NCBI RefSeq assembly: GCF_001894825.1 | Contig: NZ_BCWY01000079.1 | Coordinates: forward strand, 1 to 43,992 | Origin: Rhodococcus jostii NBRC 16295 | GTDB taxonomy: Bacteria > Actinomycetota > Actinomycetes > Mycobacteriales > Mycobacteriaceae | DNA: 43,992 nucleotides | Direction: 5' to 3' | Shown: one piece after another, positions 18,682 through 27,266 of the stretch | How positions within the stretch are numbered: position 1 is the first letter of the stretch | How the letters are laid out: the number at the start of each line of letters is the position of its first letter | Notes under the pieces: generated by a model | Told to the model about the DNA's origin: nothing | What the model saw: the letters and a program-made list of their open reading frames with translations, nothing else | Database searches by the model: none | Position numbers and translations under genes: made by a program

Positions 18682-18712
18682 AACCCCCCTTCGCTCGCCA
18701 GCTCCGGGGGTT
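18682..18712 (+). terminator. Hairpin downstream of the control-type gene
   Basis: Arms AACCCCC (18682-18688) and GGGGGTT (18706-18712) enclose a 17-nt loop beginning 20 bp after the stop codon at 18661. An A-run lies on its 5' side; there is no T-run on the plus strand, so it could be a terminator for the opposite strand or part of the rep leader. Confidence 0.4.
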
Positions 18713-18758
18713 CCGCTCGTCGTACAAACCGCCACGCAAGGGAGGAGGTCTGCCTTCT

Positions 18759-18923
18759 ATGAGTATAGAGCGTTCGATTCGTCGTGCGCGCGCGACACGA
18801 CGTGATAGTGGTGTACGCGGCCTCTCATCTCAGCGTCAACGTGACAATTCCGTAGACGCAGACCTCATGTCGCCGGCTCTGCTGGCGTTCACGCATGCCG
18901 TGAGGAGGTGTCGCTTCCAGTAG
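18759..18923 (+). CDS. Small basic peptide between control gene and rep
   Basis: A 54-residue frame with a strong ribosome site (GGGAGGAGG, 10 nt before ATG 18759). The product is Arg-rich at the start (SIERSIRRARATRRDSG) and ends in a short amphipathic helix with RRCRF. No family is recognised. Its strong ribosome site and place immediately ahead of the structured rep leader make it a candidate leader peptide whose translation could affect folding of the downstream hairpins. It may also be a chance frame. Confidence 0.4.
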   Translation: MSIERSIRRARATRRDSGVRGLSSQRQRDNSVDADLMSPALLAFTHAVRRCRFQ

Positions 18924-18924
18924 T

Positions 18925-19029
18925 GAAAACGTCGGTGGGTCCCACCGTTTTCGGATGAGACCCACCGCCCATATTTGGCCGTTCCAACACGACCGCTCCT
19001 GTGATTGGCAGTCCCGCGAGCAGTCGTGT
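18925..19029 (+). promoter_or_regulatory. Structured rep leader with competing hairpins
   Basis: Hairpin A uses GAAAAC and CGGTGG (18925-18938) against CCACCG and TTTTC (18942-18952). Hairpin B pairs CGGTGGGTC (18933-18941) with GACCCACCG (18959-18967). They share a strand, so they exclude each other. A third stem pairs 18987-18998 with 19018-19029 (ACACGAC..GCTC with GAGC..GTCGTGT, one mismatch). All lie between the small peptide and the rep-like start at 19126. Confidence 0.5.
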
Positions 19030-19125
19030 CGATACCGTGCGCTCTTGTCAGGGTAAGCCATGTCCTGCTGGTGATGCCAGCGACTCACGGCAACAACCTG
19101 GTTAAGGGCGCGTGAAAGGCGCGTC

Positions 19126-20370
19126 ATGCACCCCAATTCCGCCGCAATTGCGGCCGTTTTTTCCTCCAACCCTGTTCCCATTAACCCCGGTGAGGGCGTT
19201 TCCTCGACCGAAGACCCCGAATGGGACGCTTTCGTCGCCGCAGCTGTTGACCGCGTCAATCGTGTCGAGCAGCTCAACGCGGAGAGCGAGCAGCGGGGTC
19301 GTTCCTGGTCGCTACCCGTTGATCCTGGCCGACAGGCCTCTACGCCGGCATGGACCGGGAGGGCTGCTTGGCAAGTTCAGGTCCGTAAAGTGCTGAACTC
19401 CCGGACCGGAAGCGAGGTTTGCCGACGGTTCAATGTCAGCACAGAGTTCGTGTTCGCAGTGGCTGTGACGATGGCCTCGTTCGCAGAGCGGTCGACGGGC
19501 CGGCGCGTATGCGCCTCGAGAGACACGATCGCCCATCGCAGCGGAGTCAGCGTGTCAGTGGTGAAACGCGCAAGGAGGGCACTTCGAACTCTTTCCGTCG
19601 CCCGAGAGATGGTGCGAGGGAGGTACCTGAGCGCTGACGAAGCGCACGCTGCTGAATCTCATCACGGGCGGATTCAACGTCGCGCGGCGTCTGTCTGGGC
19701 ACTGATGTCGCCGAAGTCCGTGGTCATCGCGGTAGGGCGGGCGACTAAGAAGGTAGCTAAGAAGGTTCGTCGCTCCAACGTTCGTCCTCGCTCGACTTAT
19801 CCCCAATTGGTCGCTCGTGGCCCCCTATCCCCTTCTAGGGGATTTAAGTTGTTATCTCTTGTTAGAGAGTTATCACCAAAGCGCGCGCGAACGCGCGCAG
19901 GCGAGCAACCAAAAAATGCAGGGATCCCGGGGCGGCACCCGCGACCGATTGAGCTGCAACGCACTGCCGCCGACCTGCTTTTTCATTCACCCGTTTTCGC
20001 TTCAACTGCGCATATCGGGTCAGTTTGCGAGGTTCTCGCGAGTACTGGCGTTGACGAAAGTCGCTGGTCCGGACGTGACATCGCCGCTGAGCTCACGCGT
20101 GACACCCAGCAGAGAGGCTGGGTGTGGCCACAGCACATCGAGAACCCAGTCGGATACCTACGTTGGCGGATGAAGCAGATCGATTGGACGCGCCCCTCAC
20201 CCTCAGAGATGGCCCAAAAAGCGGCCCAGGAGGCCCGTCAGCGCATTGCCGACCGCGATGCGCGTCTCAGTCGCCGAGATCAGCTGGCGGCGTCCCCAGG
20301 ACATCGTCAGAGGTGTAGGCAGGCATTCGCGGCGATGCACGATCCACGAAAGGGTGGGGCACAGATCTGA
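19126..20370 (+). CDS. Putative plasmid replication initiator
   Basis: A 414-residue basic protein. Residues about 100-155 hold a helical domain and winged-helix motif (STEFVFAVAVTMASFAERS, then SRDTIAHRSGVSVSVVKRAR), followed by a very basic stretch (KKVAKKVRRSNVRPRS) and a C-terminal segment with NPVGYLRWRMKQIDW. This layout is what I associate with replication proteins of rhodococcal plasmids, but I cannot name a family with certainty. Supporting context: control-type gene and structured leader upstream, par operon downstream, palindrome arrays on both sides. GAAAGG lies about 10 nt before the ATG. It could instead be another HTH plasmid protein. Confidence 0.6.
   Translation: MHPNSAAIAAVFSSNPVPINPGEGVSSTEDPEWDAFVAAAVDRVNRVEQLNAESEQRGRSWSLPVDPGRQASTPAWTGRAAWQVQVRKVLNSRTGSEVCRRFNVSTEFVFAVAVTMASFAERSTGRRVCASRDTIAHRSGVSVSVVKRARRALRTLSVAREMVRGRYLSADEAHAAESHHGRIQRRAASVWALMSPKSVVIAVGRATKKVAKKVRRSNVRPRSTYPQLVARGPLSPSRGFKLLSLVRELSPKRARTRAGEQPKNAGIPGRHPRPIELQRTAADLLFHSPVFASTAHIGSVCEVLASTGVDESRWSGRDIAAELTRDTQQRGWVWPQHIENPVGYLRWRMKQIDWTRPSPSEMAQKAAQEARQRIADRDARLSRRDQLAASPGHRQRCRQAFAAMHDPRKGGAQI
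19827..19898. other. AT-rich segment and GC-alternating tract inside rep, origin candidate
   Basis: Within the rep-like coding region a hairpin (ATCCCC, loop TTCTA, GGGGAT; 19827-19843) is followed by about 35 bp of AT-rich sequence with its own weak symmetry (TTATCTCT and AGAGAGTTAT) and then GCGCGCGCGAACGCGCGC (19881-19898). Such a sharp composition change inside a GC-rich gene resembles an unwinding element. Function is inferred. Confidence 0.35.
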
Positions 20371-21099
20371 ACACGGCCGATGCGGCAAACCAGTTTGGCG
20401 CAGGTGACGCGCGGAGGTCAGATGTCCCTCGGTGATTCGCAGCATCGTCGTTTGCCACCGCAATGCGCGTGGCCGGTCCAAGGATCAATCCCGGCTACGA
20501 GTGGAATGCAGAAAGGCAACGACCCCACCTGATTTCCTAGACCTCAGGACGTTGTCTGACCGCGTCCGCGACCCTCGCGTGTAGCACCGCCACTAATTGC
20601 CATCGGCAGGACAGGTTGACTGTCCGTGCGCTCCGGACACCAGCGTCGCTTTCCGTCTGTCGCATAGCCTTTGACTGCAAGCAAAGAACGCGAGTGAGCC
20701 GCAGTTTCGTTTGCCCGCTCCCTCGAAGCTGAGGTGAAGTGTTACGCGCAAGGAAGCACGGCGATCGGGATCGGTTCGCCGCTGATCCTGACGAGGGGTG
20801 GGTGAACCGTGCCTGTGTGTCCGCAGTCGGACCGATGTCGAAACTATTCGGCGGTAACGGGTTTACGAACCGATTCACCGCAAGTATTCGAGGGTGCGCA
20901 TGGACTACTAGCCGACCAGCAGTAGTTTGGCACCTCGTTTGACAGGGACACCACCGGGCTCCCGCGTGAGACACGATTCACGGACCGCAGCAAGATTGCA
21001 GATTGAGCGCTAGCACAACGCCGGCAATGCACGAAGCGCATGACCCACCGCAATTTGAATGCGCCTGTGACTGATGCGAACTGATCGACAGCACCGCCT

Positions 21100-21834
21100 C
21101 TACTGGGGTCTCGTTCGGCGAATCTTGAGTCGAATGACTGTCGGCGGAGAGCATTTGTCGTCCGCGATGAGAACCGCGAGTGCTGGGTGCCCCTCCCCCG
21201 AATAGATCCGCGGTACCTCGCTACAGGGCCGCCTACTCGAACACACTGTCAGCCACGATGGAACCCACGAACCCACTGGACCACCATCCTTCGAAGCTGC
21301 TGAGTCAAGTGACTGTCGCATCAGGCTCGGCGCAAAATTGGTGTCGGAAAGCTGACCATCTCTGCCGCGATCGAAGGCGTCGGCTTCGGACGCGAGCGGC
21401 ACTGCAGGATGGACGTCGAGCCGCTGTCCAACATCGACGGGCGTGAACGTAAGCAGTGAAGGCGTGCTATCGATCAGCTCCTCGGGTGCGACGTCAAACC
21501 CGCGTGGATGCGTGCTCGCCATTCCAACAAGGATGCGGAGTCGCGTGTCCGTGTCCGTGTCTATGTCCGGCGGCAGTTCACGGGGCTCGTCTAGTCTGTC
21601 GTCCGTGTCGCTACGGATGATCGGCGACAACTTTTTGGGTACTGGCAACCGACAACTCCTATGCGGTCGCGTGGATGCGATGACGCCGAGCTGGAACCTC
21701 GGGGGTTTGGTTCGTGAGTTGCTGGCCTGAACCTGTTGGGTGATGCACCGTGCATCACCCATGAGTTCGGTCGGACGGGTCCTGACGTTCGCCGGCAGGG
21801 GCACACGGTGCGGATGACTGCAGGATCCAGCCAA
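21100..21834 (-). CDS. Doubtful hypothetical protein
   Basis: A 244-residue frame with no competing gene opposite. Composition is fairly protein-like in the middle (DTDTDTRLRILVGMASTHPR, FDVAPEELIDSTPSLLTFTP), including a short Asp-Thr repeat, but I see no motif or ribosome site, and the first 40 residues are encoded across the 19-bp palindrome at 21740, so a later start would be needed. Chance frames of this length are common in GC-rich DNA. Confidence 0.25.
   Translation of the reverse strand: MAGSCSHPHRVPLPANVRTRPTELMGDARCITQQVQASNSRTKPPRFQLGVIASTRPHRSCRLPVPKKLSPIIRSDTDDRLDEPRELPPDIDTDTDTRLRILVGMASTHPRGFDVAPEELIDSTPSLLTFTPVDVGQRLDVHPAVPLASEADAFDRGRDGQLSDTNFAPSLMRQSLDSAASKDGGPVGSWVPSWLTVCSSRRPCSEVPRIYSGEGHPALAVLIADDKCSPPTVIRLKIRRTRPQ
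21740..21758. repeat. 19-bp palindrome, isolated copy
   Basis: GTGATGCACCGTGCATCAC; symmetry extends to GGGTGATG and CATCACCC. It lies 444 bp left of the dense cluster before parB. Confidence 0.95.
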
Positions 21835-22201
21835 CTCGCGACTGGACGGATCGAGCGGCGCATGATCCGAGTCGCATTGGCCGGCTATGAAGCCGCGATC
21901 TTTGCCGCGGTAGTCCTTTGCCTGGCACTAGGCAAAGATTGCTACTTGTCCGGGATCCCGTATTGAGCGTTTGCCGACTGGAGCGAGTCGAGTTCGCCTG
22001 CGTATATCGCCACTGGACAGCTTGGCGTTCGGCGAAGTAGCGGGGCCACCGAAATGGCATCGGCGCCCGCTAATTGATAAGCCTCCCGGCGCGGAGCTTG
22101 AAGCAGTGGCTAAGAAGGTTTGCTGAGCGCTTCGTGTGTGAGCGTGGGCGTGCAGGCTGAGTCAGCAAGCGGATGAAGTATCCATCGTGAGCCATCCCTT
22201 G

Positions 22202-23016
22202 GTGATGCACCGTGCATCACCCGATCCGCTCTTGGGTGATGCACCGTGCATCACCAAGGGGTCCGTGCCCGGTGACCTGGTGGCGTTGACTGTTGGGTAG
22301 TGAGTCGATGACACGGTCGTTCCGAGTGTGAACGGTTCCGTGATGCACGGTGCATCACGTCGATACCCCCCGGGTGATGCACGGTGCATCACCCGGGTGG
22401 ACTGTGCACCTTGTTTCCGGTGACACTGACTCGTGGTGTTGAAGGCATGAGGCCCCAGTCGATGCGGTTGGGTGGTTCTGAGAGTGAACGCTCTGGTGAT
22501 GCACCGTGCATCACCCCGAGGGTTGAATAGCCGTCTCTTGCTCGTAAGCGTTAGACCGCTCAGGATTGAACTGGCAGTGAAACCAACTTGAGTGATGCAC
22601 CGTGCATCACCGGACGGCGGACTATCGACCTTGGTTTCGGTGCCATTGACTCGCAGGAGTTGAGCGGACGGCATGGCCCCAGTCGACGCAGCTGGGTAGT
22701 TCTGAGTGAGAACCATCCGGTGATGCACGGTGCATCACCCCGGGGGTGAATGGCCCGTTCCTCACTCGTAAGCGTTAGACCGCTGAGGGTTGATTTGGCA
22801 GTGAAACCAACCCTGGTGATGCACCGTGCATCACCAGGTGCAACCCTCCGCGGTGATGCACCGTGCATCACCAGGGGTCCCCGCCCGGCGCCGGTGGCGT
22901 TGACTACTGGGTAGTGAGTTGATGGCACGCTCGTCGGAGCGTGAACGGGCCCGTGATGCACGGTGCATCACCAGGCGCGCACCTTGGGTGATGCACCGTG
23001 CATCACCCAAGGTGCG
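22202..23016. repeat. Cluster of eleven 19-bp palindromes before parB (putative centromere)
   Basis: Exact copies start at 22202, 22236, 22340, 22374, 22496, 22592, 22720, 22816, 22853, 22953 and 22988. Four pairs have starts 34-37 bp apart. The centre base is C in seven and G in four (22340, 22374, 22720, 22953). The last copy is embedded in a 39-bp perfect palindrome, 22978-23016, with arms CGCACCTTGGGTGATGCAC and its complement. Spacer DNA forms diverged direct repeats. The cluster ends 90 bp before the parB start. Confidence 0.95.
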
Positions 23017-23106
23017 ACACGCCGCAGGAGATACCAACGGAGGCAGTTCGTTCCCAGTACGCTCCTTCTCAAATACATGCAAAGCATGCTTCGAGAATGG
23101 AGGACG

Positions 23107-24705
23107 ATGAACGCCGGAGTTACATCCGAAATGGTGGCCAGCTCATCGACCAGTCCGGCCGAGGTGAAGCGCAAGCCGGCCGCGCGTAAACCGGCAGGTA
23201 GGAAGACGGCGAGTCGATTTCGCAAATACGCGGGCGGCGAGGAAAGTGAGGAACTCGCCGCCGCAGCATCCTCCGGTGTCCCTGCGCAGTCTAATGGTGA
23301 CGGAGATACGGGCGGCATCACCGCCGCACTTGTAGGTCTGGCAGCCGCCGATGGTCAGACTGTTGTGCAGGTGCCGGTGTATCAGACCGTCCCACACCCC
23401 TTCAACGATCCGGACAGGTCGAAGCCTCAGACTGGTGATCCGAAGTGGGATGAACTGGTCAATGGTGCGAGGGCGAGCGGCATCAAGGTTCCCGGGCTGC
23501 TCGTAACCCGGGAGGGATTCCTCGCGAAACGGCCCGACCTCGCGCACGCGATTGGTGACGATGCCGAGTATGTCGTCATCTACGGGCACCGTCGCCGCGC
23601 CGCCGCTATTGCAGCCGGCTTGGCAACAATTCCGGCGGTGATCGATGACGCAGTGATGGACGATCACGGCGACCTCGACGCCATGACGTTGGAGAATCTC
23701 GGACGCCAGGATCTCTCGGAGATCGCTGAGGCCCAGATGTTCGCTCGGTATTCCGAGTTGGGGTTGTCGCAGCGCGCCATAGCCGAGAAGCTCGGCGTCG
23801 ATCAGGCGACCGTGTCCAGGCGATTGTCGCTGCTACTTCTTGCCCCCGAGGTCCAGGCGGCGATCGCGGAGGACGCGATTCGCAGCGCCGAGGGTGCCGC
23901 TTTGGCGGGAGCACTCCCCTACGGTCCTGCTCGAAGCTGGCAGAAGAAGGGGGAACCAGGTCAGGACACGGACGCCCGTCGTTCCGAGCAACTCGCGGCG
24001 TTCACGCTGATTGCGGAGCGCGGAATGAGCCCTACGCGTGCCGCTGAACGTGTGTTGACCGAGCGGAACTCGCGCGCGCAAGCATTGGCTGCGGGTCTCG
24101 AAATTGTGGATCCCCGCGAGCGGTTCGGTGCGAGCTTTCATGAGCATCGTCTGTTCGACGTATCCGATGTCGATTTCGCGAGCGCCGACGTCGTCGGCGC
24201 GATTGATCCGGGTCAGGGAACGCTTGTCTACTATGCGGTCGACAAACCCTCTGACGAGGTTGAGGATGCCGCGAAGCTAGAGGCGGAAGCGAGGGCGGCC
24301 GCAGTGAAGGCGCGTCGCGAAGCGGGCATAAAGCTCGTGGCAACTGTCCCTTCGCGGGAGAAGTTGGTGACCTACTTCATCGACCAGTACGCATATGGCG
24401 TTTCCGCGCTCGCGACGAGTGCGGAGGGGTGGCGGTTGGCGCAGGCATACGTGCGGCTGGAGGGTCTCGACGCGACCGAGTTCCGGGTGAGCGCTCAGAA
24501 CGGCGACGAGAAGCGCCGCAGTGAGATTGCCTGGGCCTGCGCGGTCGCAGGTTATGAACTTGCGGCAGCGGATGGATCTCGCGAGTGGGGGCCGTCGGAC
24601 CTCACGTATCTGGACTTGCTGTCTGAGCGAGCCGACTATAAGCCGACCGCCTGGGAGGAAGCCCGCCTCGACGCTGCGCGACGCGCGCTTCGGGTCGCCG
24701 AGTGA
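23107..24705 (+). CDS. parB: ParB-family partition protein
   Basis: The start ATG 23107 is chosen because GGAGG lies 5 nt upstream and earlier residues are translation of the palindrome region. The 532-residue protein has a basic Ala/Lys tail, then the ParB/sulfiredoxin-like N-domain (VPVYQTVPHPFNDPDR, and the CTP-binding-type box VVIYGHRRRAAAIAAG near residue 160), then a helix-turn-helix (LSQRAIAEKLGVDQATVSRR, about 220-240). The long C-terminal part (300-532) is unusual for ParB and may serve dimerisation. ParB proteins load on parS sites and act as CTP-dependent clamps. The palindromes upstream and downstream are the likely sites. Confidence 0.88.
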   Translation: MNAGVTSEMVASSSTSPAEVKRKPAARKPAGRKTASRFRKYAGGEESEELAAAASSGVPAQSNGDGDTGGITAALVGLAAADGQTVVQVPVYQTVPHPFNDPDRSKPQTGDPKWDELVNGARASGIKVPGLLVTREGFLAKRPDLAHAIGDDAEYVVIYGHRRRAAAIAAGLATIPAVIDDAVMDDHGDLDAMTLENLGRQDLSEIAEAQMFARYSELGLSQRAIAEKLGVDQATVSRRLSLLLLAPEVQAAIAEDAIRSAEGAALAGALPYGPARSWQKKGEPGQDTDARRSEQLAAFTLIAERGMSPTRAAERVLTERNSRAQALAAGLEIVDPRERFGASFHEHRLFDVSDVDFASADVVGAIDPGQGTLVYYAVDKPSDEVEDAAKLEAEARAAAVKARREAGIKLVATVPSREKLVTYFIDQYAYGVSALATSAEGWRLAQAYVRLEGLDATEFRVSAQNGDEKRRSEIAWACAVAGYELAAADGSREWGPSDLTYLDLLSERADYKPTAWEEARLDAARRALRVAE

Positions 24706-24710
24706 TCCCG

Positions 24711-24773
24711 GTGATGCACGGTGCATCACCGACGTTCGTATCTCCCTCCGCCGGGTGTTGCACCGTGCATCAC
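24711..24773. repeat. Two 19-bp palindromes between parB and parA
   Basis: An exact copy with G at the centre at 24711-24729, five bases after the parB stop, and a one-mismatch copy GTGTTGCACCGTGCATCAC at 24755-24773. They lie 53-115 bp before the parA GTG start, where ParB binding could affect parA expression. Confidence 0.9.
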
Positions 24774-24825
24774 CCGGAAGTGGACATCAACCAAATCCAG
24801 AACCTTCAAACCACAAGGAGTTCCC

Positions 24826-25683
24826 GTGGCTACCTACGCTGTAGCAACCCTGTCCGGTAGTGCCGGCAAGACCACGACGGTCACGTCGACCGCGACGTTG
24901 CTCGCCCAGGATGGATACCGCGTCCGAGTTCTCGACATGGACAGTCAGGCAAACGCGAGTACGTGGCTCGGATATCCCGAGGCCTCTGGCAAGACCGCTG
25001 CCGATGTTCTGCGGCGCAACGCTTCCATCAAGGAGGTCGAACGCCCCGCGCGGGTGCTTCGGGGCTACGACGAAGGTGACGAACCGGTATATGAGGAGAT
25101 TCCGAACCTCACGATTGTGCCCGCCGCCCGCGACACGCTCGACAAATTGATCGTGGAGTTGCCCGCGGTGACCGGTGGTGTGCTCCATCTGCGTGACGCC
25201 CTCGAAGAAGCGGATCCGGTCGACGTCACCCTGATCGACTCCCCCGGCTCTCTGAATGTTCTCGTGATCGCCGGTATTCTCGCGACAACGGTCGAGGAGG
25301 AAGGACCGTACGGGTCGTGGGGTCTGATCACGTGCACGAAGCCGTCCGGTAAGGAGAACGAGGGCATCCCGGCGTTGGAGCAGGAATTGCGGAAGATCAA
25401 GCGGACTTACCGAGTCGATGTTCCGTTGCTGTCTATCGTTCCCTGCGCGGTGCCGCCGATCGGCGACGTCTACCGTGAGCAGATGGACGATCTGCTGAGT
25501 GAGTACGAGGACCGGGTGACGCCTCCGATTCGTCGCGCGAGCATCGTGGACGAGGCCTACACGAACTACGTTCCGGTGCCGATCTACGGTTACAGGGCAA
25601 AGACGGTCACCAGCGACTACCGAGCCGCGCTGACTCACATGCAGAAGCTGGGTCTGTTCGGACAACGGGCAGTGGTCGCGTAG
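24826..25683 (+). CDS. parA: ParA-family partition ATPase with atypical Walker A
   Basis: The GTG at 24826 is preceded by AAGGAG and begins MATYAVATLSGSAGKTTTV. The P-loop is SGSAGKTTT: the GKT core is intact but the signature lysine of the deviant Walker A (KGGxGKT) is replaced by Ser. Other marks are present: VRVLDMDSQANASTWLG (Walker A-prime, D-x-D-x-Q-x-N) and DVTLIDSPG (Walker B). Length of 285 is normal. It follows parB and precedes a small RHH-type gene by 16 bp. ParA ATPases move ParB-bound plasmids over the nucleoid; loss of the signature lysine could alter ATP-dependent dimerisation. Confidence 0.88.
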   Translation: MATYAVATLSGSAGKTTTVTSTATLLAQDGYRVRVLDMDSQANASTWLGYPEASGKTAADVLRRNASIKEVERPARVLRGYDEGDEPVYEEIPNLTIVPAARDTLDKLIVELPAVTGGVLHLRDALEEADPVDVTLIDSPGSLNVLVIAGILATTVEEEGPYGSWGLITCTKPSGKENEGIPALEQELRKIKRTYRVDVPLLSIVPCAVPPIGDVYREQMDDLLSEYEDRVTPPIRRASIVDEAYTNYVPVPIYGYRAKTVTSDYRAALTHMQKLGLFGQRAVVA

Positions 25684-25699
25684 GGGCTGGAGGCCACCT

Positions 25700-25951
25700 G
25701 TGGTGAACGATGTTGGGCGGCATATGCGGCCTTCGCGTGGGACGAGTACCGTCAATGTGCCTCATGATCTGCACGCGCTCGCCCGGGCCGCTGTACGCCT
25801 CGTGCGGCGCAAGACTGGGCGGCCGTACTCTCTGATGCAGTTCACGCAGGAGGCGTTCGCTGCGCAACTGAGAGTGATAGCCGAGACCTACAACGATGGT
25901 CGCGCGATCCAGCCTGATGCTGAGCCGTTGGAGCCCGGTAAGGCGGTGTGA
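25700..25951 (+). CDS. Small ribbon-helix-helix-type protein in the par operon
   Basis: An 83-residue protein starting at GTG 25700 with GGAGG upstream. STVNVPHDLHALARAAVRLV gives a strand followed by a helix, and RPYSLMQFTQEAFAAQLRVI the second helix, the RHH pattern. A basic stretch (RRKTGR) separates them. It is 16 bp after parA and so probably co-transcribed. In other systems small RHH proteins (ParG, CopG types) bind the centromere or repress the par promoter; here a ParB already exists, so it may be an auxiliary repressor. The function is inferred. Confidence 0.65.
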   Translation: MVNDVGRHMRPSRGTSTVNVPHDLHALARAAVRLVRRKTGRPYSLMQFTQEAFAAQLRVIAETYNDGRAIQPDAEPLEPGKAV

Positions 25952-26198
25952 GGTAGGGCGCCCGGCGCGGAGAGTCTCCAGGGCAGGGCGGATTGGCGTA
26001 GCAAGCCGTCGTCGGCGTAATTGGGCGGCGCGGGAGCCCTGTGCTGGATGGTCATGGTCCAACCAGGGGTTGCCGATCGAGTGTCGCGCGCCGCGCCGTG
26101 GGTTGCGAGCCAGGATCAGGTGGTGGCCGTCCGGTGCCTCGTCGCGATCAATAGTGCATCGGCGGGTTCGTTCGCGCTGATCGTGTCGTGGCGAACAG

Positions 26199-26441
26199 TC
26201 AATCTCGTGATGGGCGACGGATTCGGCTCCACAGTCCACGGCATGCGTACGCGGTTGCAGCGCTGCCGCCGAATATCAAAATGATCAGGAACGAGATCCC
26301 GGCAACCGAGGTAACGCTGCGGCCCCAGATCCAACTCCAGCCCATCGAGAGACCGGGTCCGAGCGCTGCGAGGCCGAACGCGAGGAGCACGACGAGACCC
26401 ACGATTGTGTCTCGGGAGAACCTGGTTGCGGTCACTGTCAC
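26199..26441 (-). CDS. Small two-helix membrane protein
   Basis: An 80-residue frame from GTG 26441 with two clear hydrophobic segments, TIVGLVVLLAFGLAALGPGL and SVAGISFLIILIFGGSAATA, and a basic end (RIRRPSRD). It has no recognised family. It lies about 100 bp downstream of the RHH-tailed gene on the same strand and could be the last gene of that operon. The ribosome site is weak. Confidence 0.5.
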   Translation of the reverse strand: MTVTATRFSRDTIVGLVVLLAFGLAALGPGLSMGWSWIWGRSVTSVAGISFLIILIFGGSAATAYACRGLWSRIRRPSRD

Positions 26442-26546
26442 CGCGTCACCATATCGGGACAGGGGTCTCCACCGGGGCCATCCTCCCCGCCCACCACTTC
26501 GCCGCTTTCGATGATCGACGTGCGTGCCCCGGTTCGGTTGTCGGTC

Positions 26547-27266
26547 TCAGTCAGCCCTGACACCGAGATACAGGCGGAGTGCGTGCTCGACCAGCGCGCT
26601 GCGGCTACCCGCCGACCACTCTTCGGCAAGCGCATCGAGTGTTGCGGTATCGGAGGCAATGATCCCGGCAAGGGGTACACGAGCCTGGATTTCGCTGTGC
26701 CGTCGGCGGCGCGGTTGTGCACTGGTCTCCCGCCGCTTGAAGAGCCCAGCGCTTGATTGAGGTTCTTCTGTGCTCCAACGGCGTTGAAGTTCGCCAGCGT
26801 GCCTCTCAACTGCATCGAGGACCACTTGGCCGTACGGTCGCGCGGTCGCGCGGTCGCGCTGCCGTTCCTCGAGCGTGAGTTGGCGCAGTGCTGTGTACAC
26901 CGCCGGGGGTAGATAGACCTCAGGAGGAGCGGTCCGTATCGGTGCGGTGCTGCTGTCGTTGCGTGTTTTGGGCTTTCGGCGGGGTGCGAGGACCGGCTTT
27001 GACGCTTCAGACTGCGGTTGGGCGGCTTCAGGTTCGACGTTCCTTGATTCTGGCGAGGCGTCGTCTGATTCGGGCGGCTCGGGCAACACCAGGGGTGAGG
27101 GTTTCGCGACGGCCTTCGCATCCTCTTCTTCTTGATCGTCCGATGAGGGCGCGGATTGCGGGGTCTCGTCGACCGTTTCGGTGACGATGCTCAGCGTGGG
27201 GAGCAAGTCATCGAGATCTCCAAGGGCGCCCGGGTTGAATGCAGCCTTCCGGCGTCGGGCGCTCAC
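26547..27266 (-). CDS. ParA partner protein with RHH-like C-terminus
   Basis: A 239-residue protein translated from a GTG that overlaps the parA stop (GTGA). The first 100 residues are acidic, Pro/Ser-rich and probably disordered. The middle (PPEVYLPPAVYTALRQLTLE) is helical. The end, SEIQARVPLAGIIASDTATL followed by SRSALVEHALRLYL, has the strand-helix-helix arrangement of RHH DNA-binding proteins. This is the typical position of a centromere-binding protein in a ParA-plus-small-partner partition locus. No obvious cognate iterons were found close by; the palindrome at 29147 is one candidate. Confidence 0.65.
   Translation of the reverse strand: MSARRRKAAFNPGALGDLDDLLPTLSIVTETVDETPQSAPSSDDQEEEDAKAVAKPSPLVLPEPPESDDASPESRNVEPEAAQPQSEASKPVLAPRRKPKTRNDSSTAPIRTAPPEVYLPPAVYTALRQLTLEERQRDRATARPYGQVVLDAVERHAGELQRRWSTEEPQSSAGLFKRRETSAQPRRRRHSEIQARVPLAGIIASDTATLDALAEEWSAGSRSALVEHALRLYLGVRAD

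Larger units (their letters stand above)
20371..23106. other. 2.7-kb non-coding region before parB
   Basis: Apart from one doubtful minus-strand frame (21100-21834), no gene is supported. The last kilobase is a mosaic of diverged direct repeats and palindromes described separately. The part from 20371 to 21100 shows nothing I can name. Confidence 0.5.
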
